From positions 343,985-407,984 of the forward strand of contig NZ_FPAS01000003.1 of NCBI RefSeq assembly GCF_900116425.1: a stretch of 64,000 bases of DNA, in the 5' to 3' direction. The translations under genes were made by a program, and so were the position numbers. This stretch comes from Lishizhenia tianjinensis. GTDB lineage: Bacteria; Bacteroidota; Bacteroidia; Flavobacteriales_D; Crocinitomicaceae. Of this stretch, positions 53,390 to 60,757 are shown piece by piece (positions within the stretch are counted from its first letter, which is position 1; each line of letters begins with the position of its first letter). Under the pieces are notes generated by a model, which saw nothing but the letters and a program-made list of their open reading frames with translations, did not search any database and was not told where the DNA came from.

Positions 53390-53614
53390 ATGACAAAATA
53401 TGATTTTTCTGCACTTTGTACAAGTAGAAAGAATGACAATGTACTTTTTTCCATTCACAGCAGTAAAAATGTTGACTTTGACTTTGCACTTGTATATTTG
53501 ACATGGAAACAGAAACAAAAGGTAGGAAATTTCCTGAAGTCTGATTTCTACAAAGACTTTGGTGATTTTAAATATAACAAAATGATTCCTGACAAAATAG
53601 AATGGGAAGAATAA
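53390..53614 (+). CDS. Small hypothetical protein, possibly the remnant 3' part of the preceding gene
   Basis: From the ATG at 53390 a 74-residue frame (MTKYDFSALCTSRKNDNVLF) rich in F, K and D continues in the same phase as 52916-53278. The segment VYLTWKQKQKVGNFLKSDFY and DFKYNKMIPDKIEWEE looks like the end of a small globular protein. It may be an independent gene fused in frame to the remnant, or its C-terminal part. The attC-like palindrome begins 9 bases after the stop. Confidence 0.5.
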   Translation: MTKYDFSALCTSRKNDNVLFSIHSSKNVDFDFALVYLTWKQKQKVGNFLKSDFYKDFGDFKYNKMIPDKIEWEE

Positions 53615-53622
53615 AGCACACA

Positions 53623-53755
53623 CTGGCAACAATAAATATACGTAATGCGGGACGATTTAGTAAATTTGAGATTTAGAGCAATTCATAAACAAAGTAGCGG
53701 TTTGACAATGGAGTGCCCCGAAATCCCGCACTACGCATATTCGAGCCGTTGAGAG
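53623..53755 (+). repeat. attC-like long imperfect palindrome
   Basis: The inner arms ATATACGTAATGCGGGA (53636-53652) and TCCCGCACTACGCATAT (53724-53740) pair at 15 of 17 positions. The outer arms CTGGCAAC (53623-53630) and GTTGAGAG (53748-53755) pair at 6 of 8, with a 71-base loop. Size (133 bases), nested arms and a GTTGAGA core at the right end, close to GTTRRRY, resemble integron attC sites; the position between accessory genes fits. No integrase gene is in the window. Confidence 0.6.
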
Positions 53756-53783
53756 CAATTAAAAAAATGAACGAAATTTGTAC

Positions 53784-54572
53784 ATGAAATTAGAAAAGCT
53801 TAAAAAGTCTGAATTAGTTGACTATTGTAATTCAATAGGACTAGAAACAGCTAAGAAGACAAAAAAAATATTGATGGAAGAAGCACAAGAATACGGAAAG
53901 AATAAAATAATAGAGTCAAAAGAAAAAGGTACAGACAATGTCCTTTTGACGGAAAAAATTGAGGTACTTGCAGAAGAGTATTCTACAAATCTTAAAGTAA
54001 AAATTGTCGAACGAAAGGAAGAAATGAAGCAAGATGACACAAGTCATTACCTTATTTATCGTGTTTTGGGTATTTCCTCTAATGACGGACAATTAATTGA
54101 TGAATATCAAAACACAGGAAGGTTTTTATATAAATACGCAGGCTCTTTCCTTGAAGAAGCGGCTTCTCTTTGTTTACAGTTCAAAAATCCTGAAGGTCAA
54201 AAGACAAAGGTTGAAAACAATCAAGGACAAAGACCAAAAACTTTTGAGATTGATTTTCTAGATGGGAACAATGCTATCGAAATCAAGTGGAGAGATGCCA
54301 CAACTGACGGAGACCATATCACAAAAGAACATACTAGGGTTAAATGTATTCAAAGTCATGGCTATAATCCCATTAGAGTTATGTTCTACTATCCTCAAAG
54401 AGAACAAGCCCAGAAAATTCAAGAGACCTTAAAAACTATTTATGCGGGCGTAAAAGGAGAATATTACGCAGGAGATGATGCTTGGGAATACATTCTAAAA
54501 TATTCAGGCTACGATTTAAAAGCCATTTTAACCGAAATAGCCGATAAAAGAACACCAGAGAATGAAGGTTAA
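53784..54572 (+). CDS. ApaLI-like type II restriction endonuclease
   Basis: From the ATG at 53784 the enzyme is 262 residues. The N-terminal 90 residues are lysine/glutamate-rich helices. The catalytic part has FEIDFLDGNNAIEIKWRD (Asp157, Glu166, Lys168 of a PD-(D/E)xK nuclease) followed by ATTDGDHITKEHTRVK, a stretch I associate with the ApaLI family (PF09499; GTGCAC). It overlaps the methyltransferase gene by 11 bases, the classical layout of a compact restriction-modification cassette. Recognition of GTGCAC is inferred from family likeness only; several GTGCAC sites exist in this window, for example near 4714 and 40002. Confidence 0.8.
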   Translation: MKLEKLKKSELVDYCNSIGLETAKKTKKILMEEAQEYGKNKIIESKEKGTDNVLLTEKIEVLAEEYSTNLKVKIVERKEEMKQDDTSHYLIYRVLGISSNDGQLIDEYQNTGRFLYKYAGSFLEEAASLCLQFKNPEGQKTKVENNQGQRPKTFEIDFLDGNNAIEIKWRDATTDGDHITKEHTRVKCIQSHGYNPIRVMFYYPQREQAQKIQETLKTIYAGVKGEYYAGDDAWEYILKYSGYDLKAILTEIADKRTPENEG

Positions 54573-55749
54573 TGAAATCTACATAGGAAATTGTATTGAT
54601 ACTCTCAAAAAATTTAAAAAGGAATCTGTTGATTTGGTGTATATGGATCCACCATTCTTCACCCAGCGGAAACACTCTTTGTCAACTCGTGATGAATCTA
54701 AGAAGTACGAATTTGACGATAGTTGGTACTCTATAGAAGACTATCTAATTATGATTGAAGACTGTTTGACAGAATGTAAAAGAGTATTAAAATCCACAGG
54801 AAGCATATTTTTACATTGCGATAAAGCAGCTTCACACAACTTAAGAGTGTCGCTAGATAAGGTCTTTGGAAACAAAAATTTTCAAAGCGAAATAATATGG
54901 TCATATAGAAGATGGTCTAACTCAAAAAAAGGATTATTAAACGCACACCAAAACATTTATTTCTACTCAAAATCCAAAGATTTTAAATTCAATCCCGTTT
55001 TCAAAGATTATGCACCTACAACCAATGTTGACCAAATCTTACAAGACCGACAAAGAACCAAAAATGGAAAGTCTGTTTATAAAAAGGATGAAAATGGAAA
55101 CGTTGTTTTAGGGAAAGAAAAGAAAGGTGTTCCTCTTTCAGATGTCTGGGAAATTCCTTATCTCAATCCTAAAGCAAAAGAAAGAGTGGGTTATCCAACA
55201 CAAAAACCCGTTCTACTTCTTCAACAAATTTTGGAGATTACGACAGATGAAGGAGACTTAGTTTTAGACCCTTTCAATGGAAGTGGAACTACTTGTGTTG
55301 CTGCTAAATCTATGGACAGAAACTTCATTGGAATTGATATGTCTCCTGATGCTGTAGAACTAGCTAAACAAAGATTGGAAGACATGATAATCACTGGGTC
55401 TGCATTGCTTGAAAAAGGAGTTAATGAATACAATCAAAAGAATGAAGAAGAACTTGCATTGTTAAAAAGTATTGATGCAATTCCAGTGCAGCGGAATAGC
55501 GGAATTGATGGATTCTTAAAAGAGCATTATAAAGGAAAGCCCGTCCCTGTTAAAATTCAATCTGAATATGAATCACTCAATGATGCGAAAGAAAAGCTTG
55601 AACGGTCTTCTGCAAATAAAGGGTATGAATTAAAGATTTTGATTCAAACCAAAGAAGAATTGGAAACTGATAGACTATTTGAGCTTATATCGGACATTCA
55701 AATCGTTAAATCACCTAAACTCTTAGTTGACAAATTGAAAATAAAATAA
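54562..55749 (+). CDS. Beta-class DNA methyltransferase (partner of the ApaLI-like enzyme)
   Basis: The 395-residue enzyme has the catalytic motif DPPF (Asp29-Phe32, in VDLVYMDPPFFTQRKHS) ahead of the AdoMet site FNGSGTT from residue 238, i.e. the beta order typical of N6-adenine or N4-cytosine methyltransferases of type II systems. Between them lie QSEIIWSYRRWSNSKKGLLN and the target recognition region; a C-terminal 90-residue extension (SALLEKGVNEYNQKNEEELA onward) is less conserved. It protects host DNA from the overlapping endonuclease. The intron-like element follows on the opposite strand. Confidence 0.92.
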   Translation: MKVNEIYIGNCIDTLKKFKKESVDLVYMDPPFFTQRKHSLSTRDESKKYEFDDSWYSIEDYLIMIEDCLTECKRVLKSTGSIFLHCDKAASHNLRVSLDKVFGNKNFQSEIIWSYRRWSNSKKGLLNAHQNIYFYSKSKDFKFNPVFKDYAPTTNVDQILQDRQRTKNGKSVYKKDENGNVVLGKEKKGVPLSDVWEIPYLNPKAKERVGYPTQKPVLLLQQILEITTDEGDLVLDPFNGSGTTCVAAKSMDRNFIGIDMSPDAVELAKQRLEDMIITGSALLEKGVNEYNQKNEEELALLKSIDAIPVQRNSGIDGFLKEHYKGKPVPVKIQSEYESLNDAKEKLERSSANKGYELKILIQTKEELETDRLFELISDIQIVKSPKLLVDKLKIK

Positions 55750-55762
55750 TTGCACCCAATCC

Positions 55763-56370
55763 AGTAGACGGCTCCGCCCAGAATTGAGCGGAGTACGCCT
55801 CTCACACCACGGAGTGTACGGGGCTCGTACTCGGCGGTTCGTAAATAATCACTTCAAGGCTCTTTTCACCCTTAAAACTATCTCCTAATTTAAGCATAGG
55901 CTATGAACATTCATTCCTATGCGAATTTTAAAGAAAATTACGTTCAGTCCTTCGTTACTTATGAGACCTCTGCTGACTTCTCCATATAGTTACTCATAAC
56001 TTTGGAGACCTTCCCAGGGAAGAACATCTTCTTTCACTCAATCCCTGCTGCATCTACTACTTCGGTTATCACTTTAATGTGTTTCGGACGTTACAATGAT
56101 CCCAAAAGGTTGGGACAAGTTGTGAGTGCTCACCCAACCTAATAGCATATGTATACAGTTCCTGTTCGTCAGTAACGAGTTTTGTAGTCCTTCTTCCTTC
56201 AGTCCTAACCTCACGATTAGCAACCTTGCAGCTTACTAATGATTCAAGGCGTTACCCCTGCCCACAAGGGACTTACACGTTCTAGATTAATACCATATTT
56301 TTGATACGATAAAGATGCCCATGCTGGGAACACACAACATCTTTACGCAAAGCCCTTCGGGACGCTGCAC
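55763..56370 (-). mobile_element. Group II intron-like element without reading frame
   Basis: On the minus strand a 608-nt block starts GTGCAGCGTCCCGAAGGG and contains stretches typical of group II intron RNA: GTAAGTCCCTTGTGGGCAGG, GTAAGCTGCAAGGTTGCTAA, GTTACTGACGAACAGGAACT and the pre-ORF segment GGAGAAGTCAGCAGAGGTCT with GAAGGACTGAACG. A 33-nt domain V-like hairpin lies at 55806-55838 (ACCGCCGAG/CTCCGTGGT stem, two-base CA bulge, TACG/CGTA upper stem), then a domain VI-like hairpin and an end CTAC. The intron-encoded reverse transcriptase that normally follows GGACTGAAC is missing; only about 100 bases separate it from domain V. Confidence 0.65.
55806..55838 (-). ncRNA. Domain V-like catalytic hairpin of the group II intron
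   Basis: Minus-strand stem of 9 bp with one mismatch (ACCGCCGAG / CTCCGTGGT), a 2-nt bulge (CA) on the 3' side, a 4-bp upper stem (TACG / CGTA) and a 5-base loop; 33 nt in total against 34 for canonical domain V. Followed by GTGTGAGAGG and the domain VI-like stem-loop. Confidence 0.55.
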
Positions 56371-56517
56371 ATAGCATATAACATAAGTGCATATCTCATA
56401 CAATAAAAAAAACACCACCCACACTTCTCAAAGAACACTTAAAACCAACACTTCCCTCTAAATTACATAAGAATTATTGCATATTTCGTACATTCAAGCC
56501 TAGAAATCATCACAACC
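56371..56517 (+). other. Spacer before the FG-GAP protein gene
   Basis: AT-rich sequence without reading frame. CATATTTCGTAC near 56480 is a weak -7-like box for the following gene. No inverted or direct repeat marks the island boundary here. Confidence 0.4.
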
Positions 56518-58734
56518 ATGAAAAAAAGCTTCGTCCTTTTATTTTTACTTTTTAGTGTTGCAGCTGCGCATGCACAATTGGGCTTTAAATACAATCCTTT
56601 TGCACAGGTAAAAATAAATGGTGATACGCTTGCTAACCCATGGGCGGGTGGTTTAAATTATGCCCAATTTTCGCATTTAGATTTCAACCGCGATGGATTT
56701 GATGATTTGTTGGTCTTTGATCGATCTTCCAACCAAATTCAAGTGTTCCTTAAAAGTTTCCAAAATGGAAATCCTTATTACCGCTACCAGTACAAAGCAG
56801 AGATAAACTTACCCGATAATTTGCGCTACCGCTTGGCGACCTATGATTATGACAACGACGGTGACTTAGATTTGTTTACCTATGGAATAGGTGGCGTTCG
56901 CGTCTATAAAAATACAAGCACTGGAAATCAATTGAGTTTTGAGTTATTTAAAAGTGAATTGGAATCGATGTATAACGGTGGTCCGGCTACACTTTTTGTG
57001 AGTTCTTCAGACATCCCCGCATTGGTAGATGTAGATCACGATGGCGACATGGACATACTCACCTTTAGCAACAGCGGAGGAACCATAGAATACCACAAAA
57101 ACCTCTCGAAAGAAATTTACGGCATTCCAGATTCTTTGCAATTTGAAATCTACAACGAATGCTGGGGTAGATTTGAAGAAGGCGTTACCGACAATAGTAT
57201 AACTTTAAACTCTACCAATCCTCCTTGTGATGGAACCACTTGGGTAAGTAATCCGCAACGTGGTAATAGACATTCAGGTTCCACAGTTTTGGCCATAGAC
57301 ATAGACAACTCTGGTGTTTATGATTTGGTGTTAGGAGATGTTTCGCACGAAAACTTGGTATTGGTAACCAACGGAGGAACAGCTGTGAACCAAAATTCAG
57401 CCATGACAAGTTTCGATTTGAACTTTCCGAGTAACACCACTCCAGCCAACTTGCAAATTTTCCCCGCAGCTTATTATTTAGATGTCAACCACGATGGTGT
57501 AAAAGATTTGGTAGTAGGTGCCAACGCCAAAGGTTCTTCTCAAAATAAAAACAGCGTCCTTTTTTATGAGAATTTGGGAACCAACAGTACGCCAAACTTT
57601 ATTTATAGAACAGATGCTTTTTTACAAAGAGATATGTTAGACAACGGTGTGGGTGGTCACCCAGTTTTGGTAGATTTAAACGGAGATGGATTACTCGATC
57701 TCATCTTGGCCAATTTTTACCGATACAAGGATTTGTTGGATAAAGAAAGTGCGATACAATATTATCAGAATACAGGTACAGCCAATCAACCCGAATTTAC
57801 CTTGATTACCGAAGACTGGAACAACTTTGCCAATTCTAATTTCGGTTTACGCATTCATCCTACTTTTGGAGATATGGACAACGATGGGGATATGGACATG
57901 TTCATTGGTTCTGAATTGGGAAACCTACATTACTATGAAAATACGGGGACGAGTACGAACCCTGTTTTCAATACACCTCAAGTTAATATTACAGATGCCA
58001 CAGGGACTATTATTGACGAAGACGCCTATGTGAGTCCGCAATTGTTTGACCTCAACGACGACGATTTGCTCGACCTCATCATAGGTCGTAAAGATGGAAC
58101 CCTTGCTTATTATCAAAATACCGGAACAGCGAGTAATTATCAATTCACCTTGAGCAATGCTAATTTAGGAAACGTAAATGTGAACCTTGGTAGTTCTGAT
58201 GGATTTGCAACGCCTCATTTCATCAATAAGAACGACACGCTCTATTTATTCTGTGGAAGCAGAAGTGGTCGTTTATGGGTATATGACGATATCGCTGATA
58301 ACTTAAACCAAGGTGCAAGCTTCAACTTAATCAGTGACGATTATTTAAGTATAGATGCCAAAGCTTATTCATCCGTAGCCATAGCTGAATTAAATAACAA
58401 TACTTTTTTAGATCTACTCTACGGTCATGATTTGGGGGGTGCATGGTTATTTGAAGCCGATCCTAACATCACTTATGGAATTACCAAAAATGAAATTCCA
58501 CCCTTAATGATTTATCCCAACCCTAGCGAAGGTTCTCTACACATTGAAGGGAATTTTAGTCCACAAAACACCCTACAAATTTATGATTCCCAAGGAAGGC
58601 TACGTTTACAATTGGAAAACATACATTCAGGAAAAGCCCTTTCTTTTTATGATTTAGAAAAGGGTGTCTATCACATTTCTCTCATCGATGCTCAAACGGG
58701 TGTAGTTTATAGAAACAAGGTAATCTTCCATTAA
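56518..58734 (+). CDS. Secreted FG-GAP/VCBS repeat protein with T9SS sorting domain
   Basis: The 738-residue protein has a cleavable signal peptide (KKSFVLLFLLFSVAAAHAQ). Multiple calcium-binding FG-GAP/VCBS-like repeats follow, with DxDxDG-type loops: DFNRDGFDDLLVFD, DYDNDGDLDLFTYG, DVDHDGDMDILTF, DVNHDGVKDLVVG, DLNGDGLLDLILAN, DMDNDGDMDMFIG and DLNDDDLLDLIIG. Together they form a beta-propeller. The last 75 residues (PLMIYPNPSEGSLHIEGNFS ... GVYHISLID) are a type A T9SS sorting domain, so the protein reaches the cell surface. Likely an adhesion or extracellular matrix protein; the ligand is unknown. Its stop overlaps the convergent ispE gene by 4 bases. Confidence 0.9.
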   Translation: MKKSFVLLFLLFSVAAAHAQLGFKYNPFAQVKINGDTLANPWAGGLNYAQFSHLDFNRDGFDDLLVFDRSSNQIQVFLKSFQNGNPYYRYQYKAEINLPDNLRYRLATYDYDNDGDLDLFTYGIGGVRVYKNTSTGNQLSFELFKSELESMYNGGPATLFVSSSDIPALVDVDHDGDMDILTFSNSGGTIEYHKNLSKEIYGIPDSLQFEIYNECWGRFEEGVTDNSITLNSTNPPCDGTTWVSNPQRGNRHSGSTVLAIDIDNSGVYDLVLGDVSHENLVLVTNGGTAVNQNSAMTSFDLNFPSNTTPANLQIFPAAYYLDVNHDGVKDLVVGANAKGSSQNKNSVLFYENLGTNSTPNFIYRTDAFLQRDMLDNGVGGHPVLVDLNGDGLLDLILANFYRYKDLLDKESAIQYYQNTGTANQPEFTLITEDWNNFANSNFGLRIHPTFGDMDNDGDMDMFIGSELGNLHYYENTGTSTNPVFNTPQVNITDATGTIIDEDAYVSPQLFDLNDDDLLDLIIGRKDGTLAYYQNTGTASNYQFTLSNANLGNVNVNLGSSDGFATPHFINKNDTLYLFCGSRSGRLWVYDDIADNLNQGASFNLISDDYLSIDAKAYSSVAIAELNNNTFLDLLYGHDLGGAWLFEADPNITYGITKNEIPPLMIYPNPSEGSLHIEGNFSPQNTLQIYDSQGRLRLQLENIHSGKALSFYDLEKGVYHISLIDAQTGVVYRNKVIFH

Positions 58735-59534
58735 AGTGCCAGCACCTTTTCGAAGCTAACATGGTCAAAACTCAATTTTGGTTCTTCTTTATAAATACCA
58801 AACATGGTAGAACCACTACCTGTCATGGCTGCATATACAGCTCCTTCCTTATAAAGCTCTTCTTTTATTTCTGCGAGTTCAGGATGATTTGGAAAAACAC
58901 TTGCCTCAAAAGAATTCGTTAAGTTATCTCTCCAATCTTCCATAGGTAGGTTTACTACTTCTTTCGGATCTTTTAATCCTTCTAAAAATTGAATATTACC
59001 ATAGGCTTCAGCCGTACTCACATGCACACCTATATTCAATAATTTAATGTAATAGCCTTTTAAATCTAAAGCTATGTTTGTTAGGGTTGTTCCCGTTTCT
59101 GTTGCGTATTGCGTATGGTTGCGAATAAAGAAAGGACAATCGCTTCCTAACCTAGCCGCGTAGGTACACAATTGGTCTTCACTTAGGTTCAATTCGAAAA
59201 GATCATTTAGTAATAGTAAGGTATAAGCGCCATCGCTACTACCGCCTCCTAAACCACCTCCCATGGGGATGATTTTGTGTAAATGTATCTTTACAGGAGT
59301 TAAATCATAGTCGGCGCGAAGCAGTTCATATGCCTGCACACATAAATTGTTCTTTTGATCGCCAGGAATGTCTAAACCGGAAGAAGAAAATTGAAAAATA
59401 TCGCTTTTTATTACTTCCAAAATATCTTGCCACGCAATGGGGTAAAGTACTGACTGTATGGTGTGATACCCATCTTCTCGCTTGGCTAAAACATTCAAAC
59501 CGAGGTTAATCTTACATCCTGGAAAACATATCAT
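58731..59534 (-). CDS. ispE: 4-diphosphocytidyl-2-C-methyl-D-erythritol kinase
   Basis: The 267-residue GHMP kinase has CKINLGLNVLAKREDGYHTI, the ATP-binding IPMGGGLGGGSSDGAYTLLL and AAMTGSGSTMFG near the end. IspE phosphorylates CDP-methylerythritol in the MEP pathway of isoprenoid synthesis, showing that this organism uses the MEP rather than the mevalonate route. It is a single-gene unit between the FG-GAP protein and accA. Confidence 0.95.
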   Translation of the reverse strand: MICFPGCKINLGLNVLAKREDGYHTIQSVLYPIAWQDILEVIKSDIFQFSSSGLDIPGDQKNNLCVQAYELLRADYDLTPVKIHLHKIIPMGGGLGGGSSDGAYTLLLLNDLFELNLSEDQLCTYAARLGSDCPFFIRNHTQYATETGTTLTNIALDLKGYYIKLLNIGVHVSTAEAYGNIQFLEGLKDPKEVVNLPMEDWRDNLTNSFEASVFPNHPELAEIKEELYKEGAVYAAMTGSGSTMFGIYKEEPKLSFDHVSFEKVLAL

Positions 59535-59595
59535 GCACCAAAAGTATAAATAGCTTTTATTTTTTTGTAACTTTCGCCACCCAAATTAGAAGCAT

Positions 59596-60549
59596 ATGGC
59601 GACTTATTTAGATTTTGAAGAACCAATTAAAGCCCTAGAAGAACAGATTGAAAAAGCCAAAACACTTGGCGAAGAGTCTGATATGGACATGGGCGATAAG
59701 ATAAAAGAATTAGAAGGAAAGTTAGAAAAGAAGACAAAGGAGATCTTCACTAACTTAACTCCTTGGCAACGTGTACAACTTTCACGTCACCCAGATAGAC
59801 CATATACTTTGGCCTACATTAATGCTATGACGGAAGGTACCTTCCAAGAATTGCACGGTGATAGAAATGTGAAGGATGACAAAGCGATGGTAGGTGGTTT
59901 CGGTCAGTTAGATGGACAAACAGTGATGTTTATCGGTCAGCAAAAAGGAGCCAACACTAAGATGCGTCAGTACAGAAACTTCGGTATGGCTAACCCAGAA
60001 GGGTATAGAAAAGCTTTACGTTTAATGAAGTTGGCAGAGAAATTCAACAAGCCTATCGTAACTTTGATAGACACTCCGGGAGCCTTCCCAGGATTGGAAG
60101 CAGAGGAAAGAGGTCAAGGTGAAGCTATCGCACGTAACATCTATGAAATGATGAAATTGAAAGTTCCTGTAATCTGTGTAGTTATCGGAGAAGGAGCTTC
60201 TGGTGGAGCATTAGGAATTGGTGTTGGTGATAGAATTTTAATGTTGGAGAACTCATGGTACTCTGTAATTTCACCAGAAAACTGTTCTACTATTTTGTGG
60301 AGAAGTTGGGATTACAAAGAAACGGCTGCAGAAGCATTGAAATTGACTTCTACAGATATGAAGAAGTTGAAAATCGTTGACGAGGTAGTGAAAGAACCAT
60401 TGTGTGGAGCACACAGAAAGCACGACGAAATTTTTGATACGTTGAAAAAAGTATTGAAGAAAGAAATCGCGGCTCTTTCTAAATTGGATCCTATCAAACG
60501 TTCTGCGGATAGAATCAAGAAATTCGAAAACATGGGTGTTACCAAATAG
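59596..60549 (+). CDS. accA: Acetyl-CoA carboxylase carboxyltransferase subunit alpha
   Basis: The 317-residue protein has the N-terminal helical part ([20 protein letters not shown]), [40 protein letters not shown], and the crotonase-like core [20 protein letters not shown] and [15 protein letters not shown]. With AccD (elsewhere) it transfers the carboxyl group from carboxybiotin to acetyl-CoA. It lies 61 bases after the divergent ispE start and is followed by a terminator. Confidence 0.96.
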   Translation: MATYLDFEEPIKALEEQIEKAKTLGEESDMDMGDKIKELEGKLEKKTKEIFTNLTPWQRVQLSRHPDRPYTLAYINAMTEGTFQELHGDRNVKDDKAMVGGFGQLDGQTVMFIGQQKGANTKMRQYRNFGMANPEGYRKALRLMKLAEKFNKPIVTLIDTPGAFPGLEAEERGQGEAIARNIYEMMKLKVPVICVVIGEGASGGALGIGVGDRILMLENSWYSVISPENCSTILWRSWDYKETAAEALKLTSTDMKKLKIVDEVVKEPLCGAHRKHDEIFDTLKKVLKKEIAALSKLDPIKRSADRIKKFENMGVTK

Positions 60550-60570
60550 GTAAACCTTAGAAATATAAAG

Positions 60571-60602
60571 AAGTCCTGGTGTTCACATCAGGACTTTTTT
60601 TG
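60571..60602 (+). terminator. Terminator after accA
   Basis: AAGTCCTGGTG (60571-60581) pairs with CATCAGGACTT (60586-60596) around TTCA, with a T-run; 21 bases after the stop. Confidence 0.92.
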
Positions 60603-60702
60603 TGCCCTTTTTCTCTATTTAAGTCGCTTTTACTTGCCTTTATTTATGAGTATAGCTTCTATGTTTCCTTAATAACAGAAACTCGTGAGAAATAGTAAGG
60701 CA

Positions 60703-60733
60703 TAAAAAAAGCAAGCTCCTTTCGAAGCTTGCT
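60703..60733 (-). terminator. Terminator after the SprB-like gene
   Basis: AGCAAGCT (60710-60717) and AGCTTGCT (60726-60733) form the stem; the minus strand continues with seven T. Twenty-five bases past the stop at 60758. Confidence 0.9.
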
Positions 60734-60757
60734 ATCACTAAAACTTAATTAAAATTG

